NCBI GenBank assembly: GCA_011052285.1
Contig: DRJH01000076.1
Coordinates: 1 to 6,137, forward strand
DNA from: Gammaproteobacteria bacterium
Lineage (GTDB): Bacteria > Pseudomonadota > Gammaproteobacteria > Arenicellales > DRJH01
DNA length: 6,137 nt
Reading direction: 5' to 3'
Every line of letters starts with the position of its first letter. The first letter of the stretch is position 1. Positions 1 through 6,015 of this stretch are shown here, piece by piece. The position numbers and the translations under genes were made by a program. The notes under the pieces are model-generated. The model saw only the letters and a list, made by a program, of their open reading frames with translations. It was not told where the DNA came from and searched no databases.

Positions 1-11
1 AGTACAAGGCA

Positions 12-67
12 TGTTCGCACGGAGAATGTGAGCATATAGGTCATATGTGACCATTCGAGTACGAACA
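12..67. repeat. Long imperfect inverted repeat downstream of the flavoprotein gene
   Basis: The left arm (12-37) and the reverse complement of the right arm (42-67) share the pattern TGTTCG-AC-GAATG-T-A-CATAT, with roughly 20 matching positions in 26 and small indels. The centre is near 40. It lies 39-94 bases past the stop codon of the flavoprotein gene. Neither strand has a T-run after it, so it is not a canonical Rho-independent terminator. It could be an mRNA 3'-end hairpin, a repeated extragenic palindrome, or a protein-binding site for whatever lies to the left. No gene can be supported in bases 1-105. Confidence 0.5.
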
Positions 68-105
68 CACGCCGTAATGGGACAAAAGATGAATGTGCTG
101 AATCG

Positions 106-1779
106 TTACCCATATTCAAGCTCCTGAGGAAAATATTTTAAAACGGATAGCACAGGATTGGCCGCGGCCTGGCCCAGACCACAGATCGAAGCATCGGCCA
201 TAACCTGGCTGAGTTGTTGCAGTTGCCTGACATCCCAGCGTTCCTGTTCCATCAAGGACACAACACGGGCCGTGCCTTCACGGCAGGGGGTACACTGACC
301 ACAGGATTCGTGAGCAAAAAAGCGTAGGGCATTGAGGGCGCAGTCGCGCGCACGATCTTGCTCCGACAACACGATAATGGCTGCCGAGCCGATAAAACAG
401 CCGTATTGCTGCAGGGTATCAAAATCCAGCGCCACATCACCGAGTGAGGCCGGCAGTATGCCACCGGAAGCTCCACCGGGGAAATAGCCATAAAATGTAT
501 GGCCGTCGAGCATACCGCCACAGTATTCATCGATCAATTCACGCACAGATATTCCGGCCGGTGCCACCTGTACGCCGGGCTTGTTGACCCGGCCACTGAC
601 GGAGAAAGAGCGCAGGCCCTTGCGGCCCCGGCGACCACTAGTGGCAAACAGGCTGCCGCCATCTTCGATAATGGCACGTATCTGGTACAGTGTTTCCAGG
701 TTATGAACCAGGGTTGGCAGGCCGAATAACCCCTTCTCAGCCACGTAAGGTGGCCGCAGGCGTGGTTCACCCCTTTTGCCTTCCAGTGACTCGATGAGGG
801 CGGATTCCTCACCGCAGATATAGGCCCCGGCACCACGACGCAGATATATCGGGACTTGCAGCAAAGCAGTTTCTTCCCGCAACCGCTCCAGCTCCCGGGT
901 CAACAAAACCCGACAAGCGGCGTATTCATCGCGCAAATATAGGTACACGGCATCCACTGCCGTAGCACGGGCGGCGATCAACATGCCTTCAAGAAAACGG
1001 TGCGGGTCCCGCTGCAGAAAAATCCGATCCTTAAAGGTACCCGGTTCTCCTTCATCAATATTGACCACCATAAGTCGCGGTCTACTTTGCTGGCGTACAA
1101 TTTGCCACTTGCGGGCCACCGGGAATCCAGCACCACCCAGGCCCCGCAAACCGGCATGTTCAAGGCTTGTCAGGATTGCTTCCAGGGCCAACTCGCCGGC
1201 ACAAAAGCGTTGGTACAGCACATAGCCATGATCATTAAGATAGGCCGTGAGGTCGATTTGTGCGGTGGTATCTGCCACGGCTGGCTGCAACTGTCCGGTA
1301 GTGACTGTCTCTTTGACCTGCTTGATCGTTGCCTGCAGGATCGGACGCATACCAACCACGGCTACCGGCGCAGTTTCACAGCGACCCACACAAGAGACAC
1401 TTTGCACCCGCACCTTGGGCCCGAGGATCTGCCGCAGCCTGGCTTCCAGGTCTGTGGCGCCAAAAAGCTCGCAGGTCAGGGAACGACAAACCCGAACCGT
1501 AACGGTCGCAGAGGCGGCTTCGTTCTCTTTGATAATGTCGAAATGATGATAGAAACTGGCTACTTCATAGACTTCAACTGGACTAAGTCTGAGCGCTTCG
1601 GCCAAAGCACGCAGATGCGCAGCTGGTAGGGACTGATAGCGATCCTGAATCCGGTGCAAGTATTCAATCAAAAGATCCCGGCGCAGTGGTGTGTCATCGA
1701 GCAATTGTTCGAGTTCCCGACGCACCTCGGGGTCAACCCGACGGCCACGATATTTTTCTCTGGAGGATGGTTGTCGCAC
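106..1779 (-). CDS. Fused NuoE/NuoF-type NAD-linked flavoprotein, probable formate dehydrogenase beta subunit
   Basis: This 557-residue cytoplasmic diaphorase subunit would move electrons between NAD(H), FMN and iron-sulfur clusters. Residues 20-160 form a NuoE-like thioredoxin-fold domain with [2Fe-2S] ligands C98, C103, C130 and C134. Residues 175-557 form a NuoF-like domain. The FMN/NADH region contains GLRGLGGAGFP (211-220) and NIDEGEPGTFKDR (240-252). GAGAYICGEESALIESLEG spans 316-334, an SLBB-like segment lies near 390-440, and the [4Fe-4S] ligands are C493, C496, C499 and C533. All cluster ligands are present. GLRGLGG rather than GLRGRGG suits the FdsB/HoxF branch rather than complex I. 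Length and domain fusion match the beta subunit of Methylorubrum FDH1 (an alpha-beta enzyme). HoxF of NAD-reducing hydrogenase is the main alternative. The start is GTG, with AAGGGGG (1785-1791) five bases upstream. It is the last gene of the apparent operon in view, and no catalytic partner is visible. Confidence 0.9.
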   Translation of the reverse strand: MRQPSSREKYRGRRVDPEVRRELEQLLDDTPLRRDLLIEYLHRIQDRYQSLPAAHLRALAEALRLSPVEVYEVASFYHHFDIIKENEAASATVTVRVCRSLTCELFGATDLEARLRQILGPKVRVQSVSCVGRCETAPVAVVGMRPILQATIKQVKETVTTGQLQPAVADTTAQIDLTAYLNDHGYVLYQRFCAGELALEAILTSLEHAGLRGLGGAGFPVARKWQIVRQQSRPRLMVVNIDEGEPGTFKDRIFLQRDPHRFLEGMLIAARATAVDAVYLYLRDEYAACRVLLTRELERLREETALLQVPIYLRRGAGAYICGEESALIESLEGKRGEPRLRPPYVAEKGLFGLPTLVHNLETLYQIRAIIEDGGSLFATSGRRGRKGLRSFSVSGRVNKPGVQVAPAGISVRELIDEYCGGMLDGHTFYGYFPGGASGGILPASLGDVALDFDTLQQYGCFIGSAAIIVLSEQDRARDCALNALRFFAHESCGQCTPCREGTARVVSLMEQERWDVRQLQQLSQVMADASICGLGQAAANPVLSVLKYFPQELEYG

Positions 1780-1812
1780 GATCGCCCCCTTGCTGATTCA
1801 ACAAACACGAAT

Positions 1813-1828
1813 CCTGCTCTCGAACAGG
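1813..1828 (-). other. Intercistronic hairpin between the USP and flavoprotein genes
   Basis: The 16-base near-palindrome CCTGCTCTCGAACAGG can form a stem of about six pairs, one of them G-U in the minus-strand RNA, closed by a four-base loop. It lies inside the 60-base gap between the USP stop codon and the flavoprotein GTG start. No U-run follows it on the minus strand, so it is not a standard terminator. A role in mRNA processing or stability is possible, but chance is not excluded. Confidence 0.3.
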
Positions 1829-1839
1829 CTTATGGTATC

Positions 1840-2331
1840 TTACTCCTTGGGAGGCGGTACTGCCAATACCGGACATTTGGTCATCGACATCAATTTGCGG
1901 GCGGTAGAACCGAGCAAGCCATGGGCAAATCCACTCGTTGTATTAATCCCGACCAGAATCAAATCCACATCATGCTTTTCGGCATGCAGACAGATTTCTT
2001 CGGCGGGACGACCGCTGACCACCAAAATCTCTGACACCAGTTCAGACCATTTTGGGTCGCCGCCCAATTCAGCCGCATAGAATTCTTGTAGCCGCGTGCG
2101 CATATTTTTTACAACTTTTTTCATCCCTTCACTGCGCAGCTGATCCACCATATCCGGCAGGTAGGTCTCGACAATAGCACGACCGGTAGCACCCAGTGGA
2201 GCCACCACATGCAGCATAATAATTTTTGCCTCGAAGGTCTTCGCCAGGCTCAAGGCATGACGGAATACCGGTGGCATACCGTCACTCAGATCCGTGGCAT
2301 AGAGAATTGTTTTGTAGTGTGGCAAGCTCAT
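1840..2331 (-). CDS. Universal stress protein (UspA family), TRAP-associated
   Basis: A 163-residue single-domain cytoplasmic UspA-fold protein of usual family length. The N-terminus KTILYATDLS (7-16) carries the conserved Asp (D14) of the nucleotide-binding site. The strand IIMLHVV lies at 37-43, DLILVGI at 123-129, and the C-terminal strand CPVLAVP at 153-159. The ATP-loop signature G-2x-G-9x-G-[S/T] appears as G128, T131, G141 and S142, so the second glycine is replaced by threonine. It starts 41 bases after dctM and is probably co-transcribed with it. The nearest known parallel is TeaD, a USP encoded with the TeaABC ectoine TRAP transporter of Halomonas that is reported to affect transport. 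A regulatory role here is inference. The ATG is preceded by an A-run and lacks a clear Shine-Dalgarno sequence. Confidence 0.88.
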   Translation of the reverse strand: MSLPHYKTILYATDLSDGMPPVFRHALSLAKTFEAKIIMLHVVAPLGATGRAIVETYLPDMVDQLRSEGMKKVVKNMRTRLQEFYAAELGGDPKWSELVSEILVVSGRPAEEICLHAEKHDVDLILVGINTTSGFAHGLLGSTARKLMSMTKCPVLAVPPPKE

Positions 2332-2372
2332 TTTTTTAGCGCCCGGTGAATAGTAATTGTCTGAAAATGTAG

Positions 2373-3773
2373 CTAATTATAGCCCTTTAGATGATCGATA
2401 AGCTCCGGCAAGAACAGGGAAATTTGCGGAATATAGGTAATCAGCATCAGGAATACCAGCAACAGCGCCAACCAGGGTGCTGCAGCCTTGATCACCCAAC
2501 CGATCGTATGTCCGGTGATGCCTGCGGTCACAAATAGATTCAACCCCACCGGTGGCGTCAACATGCCAATTTCCATATTCACCACCATGATGATACCCAG
2601 GTGAATAGGATCAATCCCCAGCCGTGTGGCAATCGGGAACAGGATTGGCGCCATAATCAGGATGATCGCCGAAGGCTCCATAAAATTACCCGCTGCCAAC
2701 AGCAACAGATTGACTACGACCAGAAAGGCCCAGGGCTGCAGACCCCACTGCACGATGGTTTCGGCAATGTGATGGGGGATGCGTTCGGTGGTCAGCACAT
2801 GAGCAAATAACATGGCATTCGCGATAATAAACAGCAGCATGATGCTAACCTTGGAGGCATCCATGAGCACCTTGCGAACCTCAGGGTCACGAATGCTTTT
2901 GCCAATCACCCAGAAAAACTGCACCAGGTTTCGTAACAAACTGGCGGCCCAGCTATCACCCGGCCTTTTCCACGGGACACCCTTCAATGGGCCGATATCA
3001 CGATACCCGTAAACAGCGACCAGAAAGGCATAGATCGCAGAAACTGCAGCGGCTTCGGTGGGACTGGCAATCCCTCCATAGATCGAACCCAGGACAATAA
3101 CGATCAGCATCAAACCACCGGAGGCGATAAATCCGGTGCGAGCAAGTTCACCAAAACCACCCCAAGGTTGCGCCGGAAGATTTTTTATTCTGGCGGCAAT
3201 GTAGATCGCCACCATTAATATCAACCCCATTAACAGACCCGGGATAAACCCGGCCATAAACATACGCGCGGCAGAAACCTCGGTAGCCGCAGCATAGACC
3301 AGCATTACAATGGATGGCGGAATCAAAATGCCCAGTGTTCCGGCATTGGTAATGACCCCGGCGGCAAATGATTCCGGGTAGCCAGAACGCACCATTCCGG
3401 CGATAACGATGGAGCCGATGGCCGCAACAGTGGCCGGAGAAGAACCGGAAACGGCCGCGAACAGCATACAGGCCATCACCGAGGCCATCGCCATGCCACC
3501 GCGGATATGCCCCACACCAGCGACGGCAAAATCAATTAGCCGCTTGGCCACACCACCGGTCGACAGAAAAGCCGACGACAGGATAAAGAAGGGAATGGCC
3601 AGCAAGGTGTAATGTTCAGACACTGACGCGAAGAGCTTGAGCGCAATCGAAGCCAATGAGTCATCGGAAAACAGCAGGATTGTTGAAATGCTGGCCAGGC
3701 CCAGCGACAACGCAATCGGCATGCCGATGAGCATGCTGAAAAACAACAGAATGAACAAGGTCGCCGTAGTCAT
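2373..3773 (-). CDS. dctM: TRAP transporter large permease subunit DctM
   Basis: A 466-residue inner-membrane protein with about twelve hydrophobic segments, the transport core of a tripartite ATP-independent periplasmic transporter. It moves the solute delivered by DctP, coupled to an ion gradient. Family hallmarks are VSGSSPATVAAIG (108-120), NAGTLGILIPPS (143-154), GNFMEPSAIILI (362-373) and LTPPVGLNLFVTAG (405-418), the repeated re-entrant-loop motifs of the IT superfamily. A hydrophilic insertion at about 258-300 (YRDIGPLKGVPWKRPGD onward), in the loop between the two halves, makes it longer than the roughly 425-430 residues usual for DctM. Its ATG overlaps the TGA of dctQ (ATGA, 3770-3773), a typical sign of translational coupling. 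The reading frame is intact. Confidence 0.95.
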   Translation of the reverse strand: MTTATLFILLFFSMLIGMPIALSLGLASISTILLFSDDSLASIALKLFASVSEHYTLLAIPFFILSSAFLSTGGVAKRLIDFAVAGVGHIRGGMAMASVMACMLFAAVSGSSPATVAAIGSIVIAGMVRSGYPESFAAGVITNAGTLGILIPPSIVMLVYAAATEVSAARMFMAGFIPGLLMGLILMVAIYIAARIKNLPAQPWGGFGELARTGFIASGGLMLIVIVLGSIYGGIASPTEAAAVSAIYAFLVAVYGYRDIGPLKGVPWKRPGDSWAASLLRNLVQFFWVIGKSIRDPEVRKVLMDASKVSIMLLFIIANAMLFAHVLTTERIPHHIAETIVQWGLQPWAFLVVVNLLLLAAGNFMEPSAIILIMAPILFPIATRLGIDPIHLGIIMVVNMEIGMLTPPVGLNLFVTAGITGHTIGWVIKAAAPWLALLLVFLMLITYIPQISLFLPELIDHLKGYN

Positions 3774-4396
3774 GATTGTGGCCCTGGGTGCTGTCCTTTG
3801 AGTTCCTCAACCAACTGCATGCTTTCCTCAGCTTCATCAACGTGATGGAAGCCGGTGGACTGGCCGGTAATAATCCTTCTTAGCAGATCAAGCAGGCGGA
3901 TGGAGAACAGGACCAGACCCAGCAGCAGAATGGATTGTGCAAACCAGAGCGGGATCAAGGGGTCTTCGAGATCAAGCTTCAAAACCTCGGCCACCGGTTC
4001 GGAGAACAGTCCGGCCAACCAGCCGGGCAAACGCATATCCTCAACAGAAATACCGATTGAATAGATTTTCTGCAGATAAACCCAGGAACCAAACAGAAAC
4101 AAACCACAGTACAGCAGGGCCAGCAGTACAGCCAACATGGAAACAATACGCCGCGGTACGGGTGGCAATTGGCTGACGAAGGCATCGACGCCGATATGCG
4201 CACCCACCTTGAGCCCATAGCTGATCCCAAATAACACAAACCAGGCAGCAAGATAGAGGGTCAACTCCTGTGACCACAAAAATCCCGAACCCCAACCGAA
4301 ACGCATAACCACGTCGAGAAAGACCAGCAACGTCATGGCCACCAGCAAAAAAGCGATAATATTTTCTTCAGCGCGGTTAATAAATCTACGTAACAT
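3770..4396 (-). CDS. dctQ: TRAP transporter small permease subunit DctQ
   Basis: A 208-residue inner-membrane protein with four predicted transmembrane segments, near residues 12-31, 46-66, 84-108 and 147-170. It is the small subunit that pairs with DctM. Typical DctQ features are FLDVVMRF (26-33), WSQEL (41-45) before TM2, and GLKVGAHIGVD (61-71) after it. It is longer than the usual 160-180 residues. The extra length comes from a periplasmic-side or amphipathic stretch between TM3 and TM4 (about 110-146) and a charged C-terminal tail (178-208). I chose the ATG at 4394-4396 over the in-frame GTG at 4403-4405. The sequence AGAGGTG (4403-4409) sits six bases upstream of the ATG, and the GTG lies inside that ribosome binding site. 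Confidence 0.92.
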   Translation of the reverse strand: MLRRFINRAEENIIAFLLVAMTLLVFLDVVMRFGWGSGFLWSQELTLYLAAWFVLFGISYGLKVGAHIGVDAFVSQLPPVPRRIVSMLAVLLALLYCGLFLFGSWVYLQKIYSIGISVEDMRLPGWLAGLFSEPVAEVLKLDLEDPLIPLWFAQSILLLGLVLFSIRLLDLLRRIITGQSTGFHHVDEAEESMQLVEELKGQHPGPQS

Positions 4397-4402
4397 CACT
4401 CG

Positions 4403-4409
4403 CACCTCT
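4403..4409 (-). promoter_or_regulatory. Ribosome binding site of dctQ
   Basis: The minus strand reads AGAGGTG, six bases before the ATG at 4396. It decides the start codon, because the upstream GTG candidate (4403-4405) is part of this site. Confidence 0.6.
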
Positions 4410-4418
4410 GGGGGGGGG
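4410..4418 (-). repeat. C9 homopolymer (G9 on the plus strand) upstream of dctQ
   Basis: Nine identical bases directly abut the dctQ ribosome binding site. It is the longest homopolymer of G or C I noticed in the window. Tracts of this length are prone to slipped-strand mispairing. It lies outside the coding frame, so length changes could only alter the leader or its folding. Confidence 0.8.
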
Positions 4419-4437
4419 AAGACACTGCTGTGCAGGC

Positions 4438-4454
4438 TTCAGTTAATCACTGAA
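4438..4454. other. 17-bp palindrome in the dctQ upstream region
   Basis: TTCAGT and ACTGAA form a perfect six-base inverted repeat around a five-base spacer (TAATC). It lies between a possible promoter (4461-4469) and dctQ, where an operator or a leader hairpin would be expected. The function is not known from the sequence. Confidence 0.35.
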
Positions 4455-4460
4455 TCAAGG

Positions 4461-4469
4461 ATAATAACA
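4461..4469 (-). promoter_or_regulatory. Possible extended -10 promoter for dctQM
   Basis: The minus strand reads TGTTATTAT, an extended -10 (TGn plus TATTAT, five of six matches to TATAAT). I find no good -35 element upstream. It would start a transcript about 60 bases before dctQ, downstream of the repeat elements that separate dctQM from dctP. It is weak evidence on its own. Confidence 0.3.
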
Positions 4470-4484
4470 GACAGACTTTACCCT

Positions 4485-4645
4485 GGGAGACTGTACGAGA
4501 ATAGGGAACCTACCGAGGGAAAGCGGACATTGGCCAGTTCTTCCCATGCGTCGGTCAATACAACCAGCATTCGCCTCAAATCAGGCAGAAAAATCTACCT
4601 CAAAGCAGCTTCTCTTGCGACGGCAGCTATTCTCGGCAACCTCCT
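4485..4645. repeat. MITE-like repeat, copy 1
   Basis: An element of about 161 bp with imperfect inverted ends. The left end is GGGAGACTGTACGAGAATAG (4485-4504). The right end is CTATTCTCGGCAACCTCC (4627-4644), whose reverse complement shares GAGAATAG and the GGAG-TG pattern with the left end. It is non-coding and followed immediately by copy 2, with which it aligns along its whole length. Shared blocks include CTGTACG, CCTACCG, AAGCGGAC, a TCAAATCA block near 4576-4583, and the GCTTC...TTCTCG right end. I do not recognise the family. Confidence 0.65.
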
Positions 4646-4801
4646 AGGAGGCTGTACGGCGATGGCGAGCCTACCGGGATAAGCGGACTTTACCGATCTT
4701 CCCTCTGACTTTCGTTAAATACCACATGTATTCGCTTCAAATCACAGAATGTTGCCTCATCCGCTTCCCTCACGACCACTCCCGTTCTCGATCAGCCTCC
4801 C
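4646..4801. repeat. MITE-like repeat, copy 2
   Basis: An element of about 156 bp, head-to-tail with copy 1. The left end starts AGGAGGCTGTACGGCGATGG. The right end CCCGTTCTCGATCAGCCTCC (4781-4800), reverse-complemented, gives GGAGGCTGATCGAGAACGGG, close to the left ends of all three copies. By eye it is roughly a third diverged from copy 1, so the duplication is old. It ends 36 bases past the dctP stop codon. A further degenerate match, CCTGTCTGAATAATGG, begins at 4804. Confidence 0.65.
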
Positions 4802-4837
4802 AGCCTGTCTGAATAATGGCAATCATTGCAGCGGGTT

Positions 4838-5824
4838 TTACTTGTTTGAAGCGTAGGCTGCGTCAATCAGGTCCTTGCCAATCTGGCCTTCAAATTTTTT
4901 CCAGACCGGTTTCATCGCAGCCACCCACAGGGCTCGTTGCGCAGCGGTCAGACTGAGCACCTTGGTACGACCGGAATCAATGATTTTCTGACGGTCACTA
5001 ACCGCTTTTTTAGCAGCCACACGGTTACCGAAAGCAATGGCTTCGTCCAGCGATTTTTTGACTGTGGCACGGATGTCGGCCGGCAGACCATCCCAAAACG
5101 ATTTGGAAGTCACCACCAGATAATCCAGATCACCATGGTTAGTTTCGGTGATGAAAGGCTGAACTTCAAAGAACTTCTTGGAATAGATGTTCGACCAGCT
5201 GTTTTCCTGACCATCTATGGCCTTGGTCTGCAACAAGGTAAACACTTCCGAGAAAGGTTTTTTTAGCGGATTGGCATTGATCGCTTCAAACTGCGCGGCC
5301 AACACATCCGAAGACATAATACGAAATTTCAGGCCACTGGCATCAGCAGGCACCAGTAAGGGTTTGGATGCAGACAACTGCTTCATCCCATTGTGCAGAT
5401 AACCTAGACCCACCAAGCCTTTTTTCTTCACCGAATCGAGCAGTTTTTGTCCTGCAGCACTTCGCTGAAAGCGATCAACCGCAGCGATATCCTTGAACAG
5501 AAACGGCAAATCAAAAAGCTGTAGTTTCTTGGTATAGCGTTTGAATTTGGAGAGTGAAGGAGCCGCCATCTGTACATCACCGAGCAACATGGCTTCGAGC
5601 ACTTTATTGTCACCGAACAGCTGGGAACTGGGGAACACCTCGACCTTGACCTTGCCAGCAAGACGTTCTTCAACCAGCTGTTTAAACTTGTTGGCCATTT
5701 GGCCTTTGGGGGTGTTTTCCGCGACCACATGTGAAAACTTGATCATAATAGGCTTGGCATCTACTGTGCCTGCCAGGAATACCGCCGACAGCGCGATGGC
5801 TGCAGATAAAGCACGAAATCGCAT
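4838..5824 (-). CDS. dctP: TRAP transporter periplasmic solute-binding protein DctP
   Basis: A 328-residue extracytoplasmic binding protein of normal DctP length. Residues 1-23 are a signal peptide (MRFRALSAAIALSAVFLAG, cleavage after the A of VDA). The mature protein has the family features PSSQLFGDNKVLEAMLLGD (65-83), FDLPFLF (104-110), GLKFRIMSSDVLAAQFEA (164-181) with the substrate-carboxylate arginine R168, NPLKKPFSEVFTLLQ (185-199) and AIDGQENSWSNIYSKKF (202-218). The last blocks, plus TETNHGDLDYLVVTSKSFW, closely follow the C4-dicarboxylate (malate/succinate/fumarate) DctP group, so such a substrate is likely but inferred. The frame stays open 46 codons further upstream. The chosen ATG is preceded by GGAGA at six bases and begins the signal peptide. 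The gene lies 441 bases from dctQ, separated by repeat elements. Confidence 0.95.
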   Translation of the reverse strand: MRFRALSAAIALSAVFLAGTVDAKPIMIKFSHVVAENTPKGQMANKFKQLVEERLAGKVKVEVFPSSQLFGDNKVLEAMLLGDVQMAAPSLSKFKRYTKKLQLFDLPFLFKDIAAVDRFQRSAAGQKLLDSVKKKGLVGLGYLHNGMKQLSASKPLLVPADASGLKFRIMSSDVLAAQFEAINANPLKKPFSEVFTLLQTKAIDGQENSWSNIYSKKFFEVQPFITETNHGDLDYLVVTSKSFWDGLPADIRATVKKSLDEAIAFGNRVAAKKAVSDRQKIIDSGRTKVLSLTAAQRALWVAAMKPVWKKFEGQIGKDLIDAAYASNK

Positions 5825-5830
5825 AGTTTT

Positions 5831-5835
5831 TCTCC
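5831..5835 (-). promoter_or_regulatory. Ribosome binding site of dctP
   Basis: GGAGA on the minus strand lies six bases before the ATG at 5822-5824. It supports this start over the in-frame ATG at 5962, whose extra 46 residues lack signal-peptide character. Confidence 0.75.
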
Positions 5836-5851
5836 AAAATTTAGATAGAAT

Positions 5852-5881
5852 GTGCAGGCTTTGCCTGTTTAACACCTGCAC
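5852..5881 (-). promoter_or_regulatory. Mutually exclusive hairpins in the dctP leader
   Basis: GTGCAGG (5852-5858) and CCTGCAC (5875-5881) can form an outer seven-base stem. CAGGC (5855-5859) and GCCTG (5863-5867) can form a tight five-base stem with a three-base loop. The two share bases 5855-5858, so they compete. They sit about 17 bases before the dctP ribosome binding site, in a leader of about 155 nt if the promoter at 5986-6013 is used. They could be a translational switch, a stability hairpin or a dimeric operator. The sequence does not show which. Confidence 0.4.
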
Positions 5882-5985
5882 GCACCCCCATTGTCCTGCC
5901 GGGCAGTGAGAAGTAGATTGTATGCACTCATCAGGCAGCCCTATGATAAACCAAAACTGCAATCTCTGTGGTAGAAATCACCTAC

Positions 5986-6013
5986 ATAATAATCATTCAG
6001 ACCACGATGTGAA
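5986..6013 (-). promoter_or_regulatory. Probable sigma70-type promoter of dctP
   Basis: The -35 is TTCACA (6008-6013, five of six matches to TTGACA). The spacer is 16 bases and the -10 is TATTAT (5986-5991, five of six). Transcription would start near 5979, leaving a leader of about 155 nt. The -35 lies only a few bases from the repeat end at 6016, so the repeat borders the promoter. Confidence 0.45.
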
Positions 6014-6015
6014 CC

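Noticed and set aside
1..54. Possible start of a next minus-strand gene (ATG at 52-54 or 42-44)
   Set aside because: Both frames stay open to the edge, but there is no ribosome binding site, the short peptides match nothing I recognise, and the bases are explained by the inverted repeat.
1000..1629. Plus-strand open frame of 209 codons
   Set aside because: It lies wholly inside the flavoprotein gene on the opposite strand, whose cluster ligands and domains are clear.
4335..4682. Plus-strand open frame of 115 codons over the repeats
   Set aside because: It overlaps the start of dctQ on the other strand and the non-coding repeats. The translation has no recognisable domain.
4803..4837. Rho-independent terminator directly after dctP
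   Set aside because: Only the short palindrome GCAATGATTGC is present, with a one-base centre and no U-run.
5825..5962. In-frame N-terminal extension of dctP by 46 codons
   Set aside because: The extension would bury the signal peptide, includes the leader hairpins, and lacks a ribosome binding site. The ATG at 5822-5824 has GGAGA at ideal spacing.
5825..6015. Sigma54 promoter upstream of dctP, expected if DctB/DctD controlled the operon
   Set aside because: I scanned the minus strand for GG-N10-GC. The nearest candidate has the wrong spacing (N11), so I do not claim it.
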